59,666 nucleotides of DNA from an uncultured Eubacteriales bacterium (GCA_910579575.1 CAJTUM010000012.1:1-59666), one strand, 5' to 3'. Counted from the first letter of the stretch, positions 24,192-33,109 are shown. Notes: generated by a model not told the origin, from the sequence alone. A program made the numbers and translations.

Positions 24192-26042
24192 TTATACTCG
24201 GTTGAGGTAATCGCATATCAAATCGGCTGTTTTCTCTGGCCCGATGGAGCTGTCTACCGACAATTCATATTGATGGACGTCGCCCCACTCCCGGCCAGAG
24301 ATGCTTTTATAATAGGAGGCTCTGGCTGCGTCGGCGCGGGCGATACTTTTTTTGCCTTCTTGCTCGGTATCTCCGTACATTTCCATAACCTTTTGTACGC
24401 GATAAGACTTGGGCGCATGGATGAAAATTCGCGTCAAATTTTCTCGATTCCGCAGCACATAATCCGCCGCTCGGCCTACGATGACGCAAGAGCCCAGATC
24501 GGCGATCATATTGATGGCTTTATCCTGAGCGACGACCGCCTGCTGGACGGCGCTGGCGCTGAGATACAGCTCCCGCATAACCGCATTTTCGTCGGAGTTG
24601 ATGCCGGAAATAAACTCTTTTGCCAAGCCGCTTTCGCGGGCGGCCAGGGCTGTCATTTCCTTATAATAGCATGGAATGTCCAACTTCTGGGCCACAAGTT
24701 GGCCAATCCGTTTTCCAGCGGAGCCATGTTCGCGGGCGATGGTGACGATAACGCCGGGATGGGATTTTTGAAGGACCGATTGGGATTGCTCCGCAGTCGC
24801 AGTCTGGCCTTCCCCCTCTTTCAGCTGGTTCCAGAGGCGAACCATGACGGTCGCTGTGGCCGCAATCGCCAGAACGTCCGCAATCGGCGCGGCCCAGAAG
24901 ATGCCGGTCACGCCCCAAAAGACGGGAGCTACGATAGAAAAGACGATCAGCAATACGTCGCGCAGAATGGACAGCGGCGCGGCGGCTTTTGCATGGCCGA
25001 TGGATTGCAGGAAGATGGCGCAAACCTTTTGAACGCAAGTAAACAGGATAAGGGATAGATAAATACGCAGACATTGCACTGCAAATTGCGTATAAAGTTC
25101 CCCATCCGCGCCGAACATCTGGATAAAGAATAGAGGAAACGCTTCAAATAAAACGGTGCAGATTAGGCAGACAAGGGCCGTCCACTTGATAATCAGCCCC
25201 AGCAGCTCCCGCACTCTGTCAAACCTTTTTGCGCCGTAATTGTATCCCACGATCGGCTGCGCCCCGGCGGCAATGCCGATGGCGATATTCAGCACGATTT
25301 GGAACAGCTTCATAATGACGACAAACGCCGCCAAAGGAATGTCTGCGCCATAAGCGGAGGTTGCGCCATATTTCACCAGCAGAATGTTGTTGATTACGGT
25401 GATGACAACGATAGACAGCTGAGTCAGCAGGCTGGAGGTTCCCAAAGCCATGATTTGCTTCAGCAGCGTCAAATTCCAGCGGAAGCTGCTGCGAGAGATG
25501 CGGAAGGTTTTGCTCCGAGTCAGATAAGCCGCGCAAATCAGGAAGCTGACGAATTGCCCCAGGATGGTGGCGTAAGCCGCGCCCTGAATACCCATATCCA
25601 ACACAAAAATCGCCACTGGATCGCCGACGATATTCAGCGCCGCGCCTACCAACATAGCGCTCATGGCGTATTTGGGGCTGCCGTCTGCTCGGATGATGGA
25701 GGCCAAGGTATTTTGCACAAGAGCCAGAGGCATCATGGCGTAGATAATAAAACCATAGTCGTGAGCCAAAGCCAGGTTTGCGTCGGTGGCTCCGATGAGC
25801 CGTAGCAGGCCGTCTCCCCAGCAATAGCTGACAAAGATAATTAGGACGCCTCCAAGGAAAGAGCAAAGTATGCTGTTTCCCACGCTGCGATGAATGTTTT
25901 CTGTCTCATTTTTTCCCAAGGATACGCTGAGAGCCGCCGCCGCGCCGTCGCCGAAGAAAAGGGAAACGCCCCAGCCGATAACAGTGACTGGAAAAATCAC
26001 GCCTGTGGCGGCGTTACCCAGATAACTCACGCCGTTTCCCAC
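24192..26042 (-). CDS. MATE transporter fused to a cytidylate-kinase-like domain (N-terminus frameshifted)
   Basis: The open part is 616 residues. Residues 1-405 are a MATE transporter missing its first helix (GNGVSYLGNAATGVIFPVTV aligns with the neighbouring MATE from about residue 45). Residues 420-616 are a cytidylate-kinase-like P-loop domain (TIAREHGSAGKRIGQLVA, then CYYKEMTALAA, VIVGRAADYVLR, then EWGDVHQYELSVDSS). The missing N-terminus is present upstream in another frame: a start at 26173 with GGGAGG reads to an A5 run (26129-26133 on the plus strand as T5), where one extra A would restore a normal MATE N-terminus. Either the gene is inactive, or it is phase-variable, or there is a sequence error. 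The GTG at 26042 is only the first possible start in the open frame. Confidence 0.8.
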   Translation of the reverse strand: MGNGVSYLGNAATGVIFPVTVIGWGVSLFFGDGAAAALSVSLGKNETENIHRSVGNSILCSFLGGVLIIFVSYCWGDGLLRLIGATDANLALAHDYGFIIYAMMPLALVQNTLASIIRADGSPKYAMSAMLVGAALNIVGDPVAIFVLDMGIQGAAYATILGQFVSFLICAAYLTRSKTFRISRSSFRWNLTLLKQIMALGTSSLLTQLSIVVITVINNILLVKYGATSAYGADIPLAAFVVIMKLFQIVLNIAIGIAAGAQPIVGYNYGAKRFDRVRELLGLIIKWTALVCLICTVLFEAFPLFFIQMFGADGELYTQFAVQCLRIYLSLILFTCVQKVCAIFLQSIGHAKAAAPLSILRDVLLIVFSIVAPVFWGVTGIFWAAPIADVLAIAATATVMVRLWNQLKEGEGQTATAEQSQSVLQKSHPGVIVTIAREHGSAGKRIGQLVAQKLDIPCYYKEMTALAARESGLAKEFISGINSDENAVMRELYLSASAVQQAVVAQDKAINMIADLGSCVIVGRAADYVLRNRENLTRIFIHAPKSYRVQKVMEMYGDTEQEGKKSIARADAARASYYKSISGREWGDVHQYELSVDSSIGPEKTADLICDYLNRV

Positions 26043-26173
26043 AAAGATCTGGTCGACAATGTTATACAGACAGGAGATGATAAGAGAAAAGATGCAGGGA
26101 ACTGCGAATTTCAGCAGTAGCTTTCCGGTTTTTCAGCAGCTAGGTAGTTGGACGCTTGCTTGGATTCTTGCAT
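26043..26173 (-). pseudogene. Frameshifted 5' end of the MATE-kinase gene
   Basis: From ATG 26173 the frame gives MQESKQASNYLAAEK and then goes out of frame at the A5 run (plus-strand 26129-26133), stopping soon after. The following frame supplies TGKLLLKFAVPCIFSL and LYNIVDQIF, the standard MATE N-terminal helix, directly joined to the main open frame. One base is missing compared with the intact paralogue at 26511-27926. Confidence 0.8.
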
Positions 26174-26203
26174 AAAATGGATACCTCCCATAAAAATGTG
26201 CGG

Positions 26204-26233
26204 ACAAAAGGCACGCGCAGACGCGCGTGCCCT
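26204..26233 (-). terminator. Terminator-like hairpin in the leader of the MATE-kinase gene
   Basis: On the minus strand GGCACGCGC / GCGCGTGCC with a 4-base loop, followed by TTTTGT. It stands between the likely promoter and the ribosome-binding site, so it could act as an attenuator. Confidence 0.65.
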
Positions 26234-26317
26234 TCCAAAAGAAAACGACGCGCGCCGAGCATTACCGTACCGTAATCAGGCTTACGTGCAATGCACTGCG
26301 TGTGTCGTTGAATGTCC

Positions 26318-26347
26318 ATATTCGATTGACGTTAGTTAGTTTAGCAA
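26318..26347 (-). promoter_or_regulatory. Possible promoter of the MATE-kinase gene with TTAG-type motif
   Basis: Minus strand TTGCTA (26342-26347), 18-base spacer, GAATAT (26318-26323). The spacer contains repeated TTAG/CTAA units (26332-26344) like half sites of the nearby operators. Weak -10; tentative. Confidence 0.4.
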
Positions 26348-26510
26348 AACGGATTCAAAATTTCAAGGGACAATTTTCACAAAATTTTTGGGGCGCTTTT
26401 CAGCGGTCGGTTTTCTTTTTGGTATAAGCGCAAACGCAGAAGCGCCGCTGTTTTTTGCGAAAATTGCAATGTTTAGGCGAGAATGTTCCGTCCAGGTTTT
26501 CGCCTCCTCG

Positions 26511-27926
26511 TCACGCTCTGTCCGCCTGTTTTTCTTCCCGGCCCAGGGCCTGATAAACATAGCGGATCACAACCACGCAAATCGCGAATGTCAGCAGGTC
26601 GGAAACCGGCATGGAATACAGCACGCCGTCCAAGCCAAACCACAAAGGGAGCAACAGGGCGAAGCCAACCCCGAACAGCACTTCCCGCGCCATGGAAATA
26701 GCGGTGGACGCAAAGGCTTTGCCCAGGGATTGCAGATAGATGAACGTTCCTTTGTTTACGGTGGCCAAAACCGTCATGCTGAGGTAAACCCGGAAGCATT
26801 TGACTGCGTATTCTGTATAATAGGCGCTTTCATTGGCCGCGCCAAAACCCCCAATGAGCTGCCGGGGGAATAATTCCACAATCAGCAGCGCCACGGCTCC
26901 AACAATGGCTTCCGCCGCCAGCAGACAGGCAAATAGAGCTCTGGCGCGGTCTTTTCGCCCTGCGCCGACGTTATAACCCACGACGGGAATGCACCCTGCG
27001 GCCAAGCCCACGGCGATAGAAATGACGATCTGAAAGAATTTCATCACAATGCCCAACACGGCTATAGGGATTTGGGCATATTGTTCCTGCCCAAAAACCG
27101 GGTCCAGAGCGCCGTATTTCAGCGTCATATTCTGAATGGCCGCCATAGCCATAACCAGGGAGATCTGCGAAAGAAAGCTGCAAACGCCCAGAGGAAGATA
27201 TTTTTTTGCGAACGGGCTGTGAAACCGGAAACTTTCTCGATTCAGCTCCACAGCTTTCATATGGCGCAGATACCAAAGGGACAGAGCGGCGGTGAGAATT
27301 TGCCCCAGCACAGTGGCTAGCGCCGCGCCCATCATACCCCAGCGAAAAACAAAGATGAAAATAGGGTCCAGGATGATATTGACCAACGCGCCTGCCAGAG
27401 TGGAGCTCATGGCAAATTTGGGGCTTCCGTCAGAACGGATGATGGGGTTGAGCGTTTGGCCGAACATATAAAACGGCATCCCCACAGCAATCCAGAAAAA
27501 ATATTCCTTGGCGTGATAAAAGGTTTGCTCGTTGACCCGGCCGCCAAACAGAGTTAAAATCGGCTCTTGAAAGACCAGATAAAGCGCTGTGAAAACCAGG
27601 CTGGAAACGACGCACAACAAAACGGCGCTGCCGATGCTCTTGTGAGCGGCGTCTTTCTTTCCCGCTCCCAGGCTGATGCTGACAAAAGCGCAGCAGCCGT
27701 CTCCAATCATCACCGCGACGGCCAGGGCCGCCACAGTCAGCGGAAAGACCGCCGTATTGGCGGCGTTGCCATAGGAGCCAAGATAATCTGCGTTGGCGAT
27801 AAAAATCTGATCGACAATGTTGTAGAGCGCCGCTACCAACAACGAAATCACGCAGGGAACGGCGTACTTTGCCATCAGCTTGCCGACCCCTTCTGTCTCA
27901 AGAAAAGTATTTGCTTTTTGTTCCAC
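26511..27926 (-). CDS. MATE family efflux transporter
   Basis: A 471-residue intact MATE transporter, paralogous to the transporter half of the MATE-kinase gene: VGKLMAKYAVPCVISLLVAALYNIVDQIF opens the first half, and a second GY(N) segment (IPVVGYNVGAGRKDRA) lies near residue 290. Start GTG at 27926 with GAGGAGGAAG upstream. It is preceded by a leader of about 290 bases with several stems. Its substrate is unknown. Its position beside the DtxR regulator, flavodoxin and ZIP genes suggests a link to metal limitation or a metallophore, which is inference. Confidence 0.92.
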   Translation of the reverse strand: MEQKANTFLETEGVGKLMAKYAVPCVISLLVAALYNIVDQIFIANADYLGSYGNAANTAVFPLTVAALAVAVMIGDGCCAFVSISLGAGKKDAAHKSIGSAVLLCVVSSLVFTALYLVFQEPILTLFGGRVNEQTFYHAKEYFFWIAVGMPFYMFGQTLNPIIRSDGSPKFAMSSTLAGALVNIILDPIFIFVFRWGMMGAALATVLGQILTAALSLWYLRHMKAVELNRESFRFHSPFAKKYLPLGVCSFLSQISLVMAMAAIQNMTLKYGALDPVFGQEQYAQIPIAVLGIVMKFFQIVISIAVGLAAGCIPVVGYNVGAGRKDRARALFACLLAAEAIVGAVALLIVELFPRQLIGGFGAANESAYYTEYAVKCFRVYLSMTVLATVNKGTFIYLQSLGKAFASTAISMAREVLFGVGFALLLPLWFGLDGVLYSMPVSDLLTFAICVVVIRYVYQALGREEKQADRA

Positions 27927-27948
27927 AGTTTGCTTCCTCCTCTACATA

Positions 27949-28002
27949 TAAAAAGCGCCCGGCGAGAAGAGCTGGACTTATGCCTTCTGGCCGCGCGCTT
28001 TT
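27949..28002 (-). promoter_or_regulatory. Terminator-like hairpin at the end of the MATE leader
   Basis: Minus strand AAAAGCGC-GCGGC ... GCC-GG-GCGCTTTTT, ending in T5 about 10 bases before the ribosome-binding site. Upstream leader (28003-28212) holds further GC-rich inverted repeats and recurring GCATAA motifs. No known riboswitch class recognised. Confidence 0.5.
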
Positions 28003-28218
28003 GGTATGAAATTAGGCGCCGTGTCCGCACGGCAGACGGTTATGCCATCGGGCCGACTGCATAAACGCTCGGAAGGACGGCGCTATGAGCTTCGGTCGGC
28101 GTCGGCATCCAGGGGGCGCTCCAGGCGGAAAGCGCCGAGCGGCGCCCTGGACGGCAATAAAAAAACAACGCGCGGCAGTCAACCGGATTTATGCGGAGAC
28201 GCTGCACGTTGCACTATC

Positions 28219-28248
28219 AATATAGCGCATGACGATTGCAAAAGTCAA
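28219..28248 (-). promoter_or_regulatory. Promoter of the MATE gene
   Basis: Minus strand TTGACT (28243-28248), 18-base spacer, TATATT (28219-28224). Confidence 0.65.
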
Positions 28249-28290
28249 GAACCAATTTTTTCATCCTTATGATTCCTTGCGTCGCTTCTC

Positions 28291-28319
28291 TTGACAAAAA
28301 GCCGATCCTGTGGTAAGCT
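28291..28319 (+). promoter_or_regulatory. Promoter of the flavodoxin operon
   Basis: TTGACA (28291-28296), 17-base spacer, TAAGCT (28314-28319), with the operator immediately downstream, over the likely transcription start. Confidence 0.7.
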
Positions 28320-28324
28320 TATTT

Positions 28325-28350
28325 CATAAGTTAGCATATGCTAACTTATG
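28325..28350. promoter_or_regulatory. DtxR-type operator, perfect 26-bp palindrome
   Basis: Core AGTTAG-CATATG-CTAACT with CATA/TATG outer arms. The position over +1 is that of a classical metal-repressor site. Shares TTAG-N6-CTAA with 23481-23500. Confidence 0.8.
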
Positions 28351-28413
28351 AGCTTGACATAGATTTACCCGTCAATTTCCCCAAAGAGTGTTTGGGGATA
28401 TTATTTCCCTTGA

Positions 28414-28433
28414 TAGTTAGCGAAAACTAACTA
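28414..28433. promoter_or_regulatory. Second DtxR-type operator before the flavodoxin gene
   Basis: TAGTTAG-CGAAAA-CTAACTA, the same TTAG-N6-CTAA core, about 28 bases before the flavodoxin start. Confidence 0.7.
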
Positions 28434-28461
28434 AAAAATAAAATAAAAAAGGAGCATTTTT

Positions 28462-28893
28462 ATGAACAAGATTGCGATTGTATTTTGGAGCGGCACCGGA
28501 AACACAGAGGCCATGGCAAACGAGATCGCCGAAGGCGTTCGGGCCAGCGGCGGCGAAGCGGAGCTGTTTGCCCCCGGAAATTTTGCGGCCGAACAGCTTG
28601 ATTGTTTTCGTGCGACGGTCTTTGGCTGCCCTGCCATGGGCGGCGAAGTATTGGAGGAAATGGAGTTTGAGCCGATGTTCGCCGCGCTGGAGGGCTCTCT
28701 CAGCGGCAAACGGATCGCTCTGTTCGGGTCCTATGGATGGGGCGACGGACAGTGGATGCGGGACTGGAGCGCCCGATGCGCCGCCGCCGGAGCCAGTCTT
28801 CTGGATGCGAACGGTCTGATACTGAACGGAGCGCCCGACGGAGAGGGCGTGGAAGCCTGCAGGGCGCTGGGCCGGAAATTAGCGACGTGGTAA
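28462..28893 (+). CDS. Flavodoxin
   Basis: A 143-residue short-chain flavodoxin with the FMN phosphate loop WSGTGNTEAM (residues 9-18), GCPAMGGE (first FMN loop) and FGSYGWGDGQWM (second FMN loop). It replaces ferredoxin as electron carrier when iron is scarce, which fits the DtxR-type operators at its promoter. The DUF3793 gene overlaps its stop. Confidence 0.95.
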   Translation: MNKIAIVFWSGTGNTEAMANEIAEGVRASGGEAELFAPGNFAAEQLDCFRATVFGCPAMGGEVLEEMEFEPMFAALEGSLSGKRIALFGSYGWGDGQWMRDWSARCAAAGASLLDANGLILNGAPDGEGVEACRALGRKLATW

Positions 28894-29468
28894 AGCAAGC
28901 GGTTTCCCAGACGTTTGAGGCTGTGCTGGTTCGGCAGTGCGCACCTACGCTGGCAGGAATAAAGCCGGGGAGCATATTCTGTTTCAGGCATTCCTCTCTG
29001 GAAATCGCCGATCGGAAGGTCCGGCAATGGGACGAACAGCTGGCGCCCTTTGGTCTGTCTGTCCAAATCCTGTTAGAGAGGCCCGATTCCAGCTCCTTGA
29101 TCGTCTATGTGTTTCGACGCAGCCATTTGGAGCGGACGTTAGCGGACAATGCGTGCCAGAGATTTTTGGCGAAGATCGGATATAAAAGCGCAGATTTGGA
29201 CGGCCTGTTGCAGCAACTGACAGACCGGTTGCAAACGCAGGCGGAATTCCCTCATGAAATCGGCGTGTTTCTGGGGTATCCTCTCCGGGATGTCATTGGA
29301 TTTATCGAAAACCGAGGCCGCAATTTTACTTGCTGCGGGTTTTGGAAATCCTATAGCGATCCGGCGGAAATGCAGGTATGCTTTGCCTGCTATCGCAAGT
29401 GTATCCATACCTATATCAGTTTGTATGAGCAAGGCGTTCCCATCGAAAAACTTGCCGTTCTGGCGTAA
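28887..29468 (+). CDS. DUF3793 family protein
   Basis: A 193-residue DUF3793 protein. The GTG at 28887 overlaps the flavodoxin stop by seven bases; longer in-frame extensions run through the flavodoxin gene and have no family resemblance. Features: VRQCAPTLAGIKPGSIF near the start, FPHEIGVFLGYPLRDVIGFI near residue 115, and a Cys-containing C-terminal part (FTCCGFWK, VCFACYRKC). The family is usual beside flavodoxin and iron-transport genes in Clostridia; its role is unknown. The Cys residues could bind a metal or act in redox. Confidence 0.87.
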   Translation: MVKQAVSQTFEAVLVRQCAPTLAGIKPGSIFCFRHSSLEIADRKVRQWDEQLAPFGLSVQILLERPDSSSLIVYVFRRSHLERTLADNACQRFLAKIGYKSADLDGLLQQLTDRLQTQAEFPHEIGVFLGYPLRDVIGFIENRGRNFTCCGFWKSYSDPAEMQVCFACYRKCIHTYISLYEQGVPIEKLAVLA

Positions 29469-29556
29469 AAATCCTATGGACGGGTCATACTGATAGAGAC
29501 AGACGGGGGTTTGCAAACAATCCTTCCGCTCAAACTGGATAAACGGAGAGCATAAA

Positions 29557-30336
29557 ATGTCAGAAATTGTGCAAGAGATTTTAATCCCTTTTTTCGGGAC
29601 CACGTTGGGCGCGGCTTGCGTCTTTATCATGGGCGGCGGGCTTCATGAAAAGGTTCAGCGCGCTTTGATCGGTTTTGCGTCAGGCGTTATGACGGCGGCG
29701 TCTGTTTGGAGCTTGTTGATTCCCGCTATGGAGCAGGCGGAGCAGATGGGCCGGCGGGCTTTTCTGCCGGCGGTCGTTGGGTTTTGGCTGGGCGTTTTGT
29801 TTCTGTTGGTCTTGGATCGGACGATTCCCCATCTGCACCAAAACAGCGACCAGCCAGAGGGACCTCGCGCCTGCCTCAAGCGGACGACGATGCTGACGCT
29901 GGCCGTAGCCCTTCACAATATCCCAGAGGGTATGGCGGTGGGGGTTGTGCTGGCGGGCTGGATGGCCGGAAGCGAAACCATTAGCGCCGCCGGAGCGCTG
30001 GCCCTGTCGATCGGCATTGCCATTCAGAACTTTCCGGAGGGGGCCATTATCTCTTTGCCTCTTCGGGGGATGGGCATGGGGAAGGGAAAGGCGTTTTTCT
30101 ATGGCGTCCTTTCCGGCGCGGCGGAGCCCGTCGCCGCTGTTCTCGCCCTTTGGGCGGCTGGGCGGATTCTCCCAGCCCTGCCCTATCTGCTCGGCTTTGC
30201 CGCCGGAGCCATGGTCTACGTGGTGGTGGAGGAATTGATCCCAGAGGCCTCTGCGGGGGAGCATTCCAACCTGGGGACGCTGTTTTTTGCAGCCGGGTTT
30301 ACCATTATGATGGCCATGGACACAGCGTTGGGATGA
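29557..30336 (+). CDS. ZIP family metal transporter
   Basis: A 259-residue membrane protein with about eight helices. Helix IV carries ALHNIPEGMAVG and helix V IAIQNFPEGAI, the paired metal-binding motifs of ZIP carriers; VEELIPEA follows near residue 220. A short His-containing loop (HLHQNSD) lies between the third and fourth helices. It imports a divalent metal (Zn, Fe or Mn). As the third gene behind the TTAG-N6-CTAA promoter, iron or manganese uptake is most likely. Confidence 0.93.
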   Translation: MSEIVQEILIPFFGTTLGAACVFIMGGGLHEKVQRALIGFASGVMTAASVWSLLIPAMEQAEQMGRRAFLPAVVGFWLGVLFLLVLDRTIPHLHQNSDQPEGPRACLKRTTMLTLAVALHNIPEGMAVGVVLAGWMAGSETISAAGALALSIGIAIQNFPEGAIISLPLRGMGMGKGKAFFYGVLSGAAEPVAAVLALWAAGRILPALPYLLGFAAGAMVYVVVEELIPEASAGEHSNLGTLFFAAGFTIMMAMDTALG

Positions 30337-30349
30337 GAAAAAGAACAGA

Positions 30350-30383
30350 AAAAAAGACCCGGCCGTCATCCGGGTCTTTTTTC
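30350..30383 (+). terminator. Terminator of the flavodoxin-DUF3793-ZIP operon
   Basis: AAAAAGACCCGG / CCGGGTCTTTTTT with a 7-base loop. The next 195 bases to murC hold no recognised gene. Confidence 0.92.
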
Positions 30384-30580
30384 TTTGCGCCCGAGGCGCA
30401 AAACCTTATGAGAAACAAGAAAAGAGAGGTGAAAACACGAAATGGAGAGGAAATTGATGAAGAAAAGATTTCGGTTTTCCTGAGCACATGTTTATTTTAT
30501 TCTGAAAATGTAACGAAAAGACGCAATTTTTTTGAACAATCTTTGAATTGTCGCCGGCGGGGTTTGCCTTACGAAATGCG

Positions 30581-31987
30581 TCAGCCTTGTTTGGCCTCTT
30601 GGCCGTCGGGCGTTTCTGGTTGATGCAAATAATCAAACAGCTTGAAAATATCTCCTGCGCCCATGGTAAAAATCAAGTCGCCGGGGCGGGCGTGGTCCCG
30701 CAGAAATTGGGCGGCCTCCTGGAAATCGGGAGCGAAGACGGCGCCGGGGATTTTATCAGCCAGGCTTTTGGAGGAAATGTGAAAGACGTTGGTTTCTCGA
30801 GCGGCGAAAATTTCGGCGAGCACAGCGATGTCCGCATTGGAGAGGGCTCGGGCAAACTCGTTGAACAAAGAGACAGTGCGGGAATAGGTGTGAGGCTGAA
30901 AGACGCAGATCACCCGGTTATAGCCCATGGTTTTGGCGGTTTTCAGCGTGGCGGCAATCTCGTCCGGGTGGTGCGCGTAATCGTCGTAAACCGCGGCGCC
31001 CTGGAAGGTTCCCTTCCGCTCAAAACGGCGGCTTACGCCGGCGTAACCGCTCAACCCCGCCTCAAAGCTCGTTCCAGGGACGCCCAGATCCCAGCAAACG
31101 GCCGCCGCAGCCAAGGCGTTTTTCATGTTGTGTTCGCCGGGCACTTTCAGCGAAGCCCGACAATAAAGCTGGTCAAAGCAGTAAATATCAAAAGAATAAT
31201 ATCCGTTTTCGCATTGAATCCGCTGAGGATGCACATCCTGTTCGGGCCCCAAGCCAAAACGAATGGTCCGACGGCCGCAGCCGGCGATCGCTTCTTCGAC
31301 CAACGGGTCCTCGCCGTTGGCCACAATCAGCCCGTCCTTGGGAGGGAGGCAGGCGAATTGATGAAAACTGGATACGATGTCTTTTTCATCCTTGAAAAAA
31401 TCCAAGTGATCCATGCCGATGTTGAGCAGCACGGCTGTTGTGGGAAAAAAGCTGAGAAAGGAATTTTTGTATTCGCAGGCTTCCGCCACGATTAAATCCT
31501 GACTGCCGATACGCAGGCTTCCGCCGATCATGGGCAAATCGCCGCCTACCATGACAGTGGGGTCCTTATGGGCGCACAAAAGCGCCTCTGTGAGCATAGA
31601 GGTGGCGGAGGTTTTGCCGTGAGTGCCGGCCACGCAGACGGCGTGACGATATCCCTGCATCAGCAGCCCCCAGGCTTGGGCCCTCTCCAGAACCGGAAGC
31701 TTCCGGCGGCGGGCCTCCTCGATTTCCGGGTTGGTATCCGGCACAGCGGCCGTGCGGACGACCAGCGCGGCGGCGCCCAGGCAATCGGCGCTGTGGCCGA
31801 TATGCACTGAAATGCCTTGGCGGCGCAGCTGAGCGACAGCGGGAGAATGATCCCGGTCGCTGCCCTGGACAGAAGCGCCCATGTGCTGGAGCATCCGGGC
31901 CAAAGCTCGCATGGATACGCCGCCAATGCCGCACAGATGGACGACCCGTCCCTCGGAAATCAGTTGTCTCAAATGCTGATAATTCAT
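30581..31987 (-). CDS. murC: UDP-N-acetylmuramate--L-alanine ligase
   Basis: MurC adds L-Ala to UDP-MurNAc with ATP, the first peptide step of peptidoglycan precursor synthesis in the cytoplasm. The 468-residue protein has the UDP-binding motif CGIGGVSMRALA (residues 19-30), the ATP loop AGTHGKTSATSM (near 120), AEACEYKNSF, NIGMDHLDFF and the C-terminal domain YDDYAHHPDEI plus FQPHTYSRT. Full length. It stands alone on its strand rather than in a dcw cluster. Confidence 0.96.
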   Translation of the reverse strand: MNYQHLRQLISEGRVVHLCGIGGVSMRALARMLQHMGASVQGSDRDHSPAVAQLRRQGISVHIGHSADCLGAAALVVRTAAVPDTNPEIEEARRRKLPVLERAQAWGLLMQGYRHAVCVAGTHGKTSATSMLTEALLCAHKDPTVMVGGDLPMIGGSLRIGSQDLIVAEACEYKNSFLSFFPTTAVLLNIGMDHLDFFKDEKDIVSSFHQFACLPPKDGLIVANGEDPLVEEAIAGCGRRTIRFGLGPEQDVHPQRIQCENGYYSFDIYCFDQLYCRASLKVPGEHNMKNALAAAAVCWDLGVPGTSFEAGLSGYAGVSRRFERKGTFQGAAVYDDYAHHPDEIAATLKTAKTMGYNRVICVFQPHTYSRTVSLFNEFARALSNADIAVLAEIFAARETNVFHISSKSLADKIPGAVFAPDFQEAAQFLRDHARPGDLIFTMGAGDIFKLFDYLHQPETPDGQEAKQG

Positions 31988-32077
31988 TCTTCATCAATCC
32001 CATCCGCAAAATGCGCAAATTCCAAATAAACGGCGCCATGCGCCGCGCCGGCAATCCGGCGGAAGAATCACAATTTT

Positions 32078-32106
32078 ATTATATAACAATTATCGGCGGA
32101 GATAAA
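32078..32106 (-). promoter_or_regulatory. Possible murC promoter
   Basis: Minus strand TTTATC (32101-32106), 17-base spacer, TATAAT (32078-32083). Weak -35. Confidence 0.5.
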
Positions 32107-32171
32107 CAAGAAAAATTGTCGGCCGGCATAATCGCTCAAGGCCCGCCTTTATACCTACCGGGACGTTTCGG

Positions 32172-33032
32172 CTATCGATAGCGGTGAGAATATTGGCCGG
32201 GGGAAACGCCCACCATGGCTTTGAAGGTACGGATAAAATGAGAATTATTTGAAAACCCCACGATTTCGCCCACCTGCTGTACCGAGAGATTCTGGCGCAA
32301 CAGCTCCCGAGCCTTGAGTATGCGCAGATTGATAATATACTCGTTTAAGCCGAAGCCGGTGACGTCCTTGAACACATGACACAGATAATACTTGCTCATA
32401 TAAAATTGCTGAGCAATACCGTCCAACGTGATGCGGTTTTGATAATTCTGCTGCACATAGGCCAGGATGGGCTGCACTTTGCGGAAGCTGTCCGTTTGTG
32501 CGGCGGCGCCCTGGGAATCGACTCGCTGGTAAAGGGAGTTGACATAGAGCAGGAGCTCAGCAAAGGCGATCTGCCGGCGCAAATCGGCGCCATAGCCTTG
32601 CCGAGGCGCCTGCTGGGCCTGCCCAGCCTGGCGAAACAGGGCGCAGAGCCGCTGAGTTTGATTCTCGTTCAGCTGGGCCGCGCCGGCGTAAAAGCCTACC
32701 GGATGCTCAAAGCAGCGCAGCAGATCGGTTTGAGGGGTGGAAAGCCCCGCCGCATATTCTGGGATAAAGTGGGCCACATATCTGTCATAGCTGGCTTGCT
32801 CGGCGCCGGGCAGGCCGGCGCTGCGGTGCAGGTCCATGCTGTTGAACACCAACAACCCGCCGCGCCGGATGGGATAGGCGGATTCGCCAACAAAAAATTC
32901 GCCTCCGTCAGTCAGACACAACAAAACTTCATATGTGTCATGAAAATGGAATTTTTCCATCTTCCAGCAGGCGTTCTGGTGAAAGCTCACCGTGTAATCC
33001 TGGCAAAAATCGTTTTTATTGTCGGTTTCCAT
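32172..33032 (-). CDS. AraC family transcriptional regulator
   Basis: A 286-residue AraC regulator. N-terminal cupin-like sensor (about 15-140; FHFHDTYEVLLCLTDGGEFF with metal-type His residues) and two C-terminal helix-turn-helix motifs: LDGIAQQFYMSKYYLCHVFK and VQQVGEIVGFSNNSHFIRTFK, ending GVSPGQYSHRYR. Start at 33032 is favoured by GGGAGGAAATTTTG; a longer frame upstream reads through the promoter. Target genes are not evident. Sugar-type or stress ligands are typical for this subgroup. Confidence 0.92.
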   Translation of the reverse strand: METDNKNDFCQDYTVSFHQNACWKMEKFHFHDTYEVLLCLTDGGEFFVGESAYPIRRGGLLVFNSMDLHRSAGLPGAEQASYDRYVAHFIPEYAAGLSTPQTDLLRCFEHPVGFYAGAAQLNENQTQRLCALFRQAGQAQQAPRQGYGADLRRQIAFAELLLYVNSLYQRVDSQGAAAQTDSFRKVQPILAYVQQNYQNRITLDGIAQQFYMSKYYLCHVFKDVTGFGLNEYIINLRILKARELLRQNLSVQQVGEIVGFSNNSHFIRTFKAMVGVSPGQYSHRYR

Positions 33033-33080
33033 CAAAATTTCCTCCCAAGCCAAGAGCCGGCAAAGGCCCTTTTCTCTTTC

Positions 33081-33109
33081 AGTATACAATGAAATAACAA
33101 GATATGCAA
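33081..33109 (-). promoter_or_regulatory. Promoter of the AraC gene
   Basis: Minus strand TTGCAT (33104-33109), 17-base spacer, TATACT (33081-33086). Confidence 0.72.
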
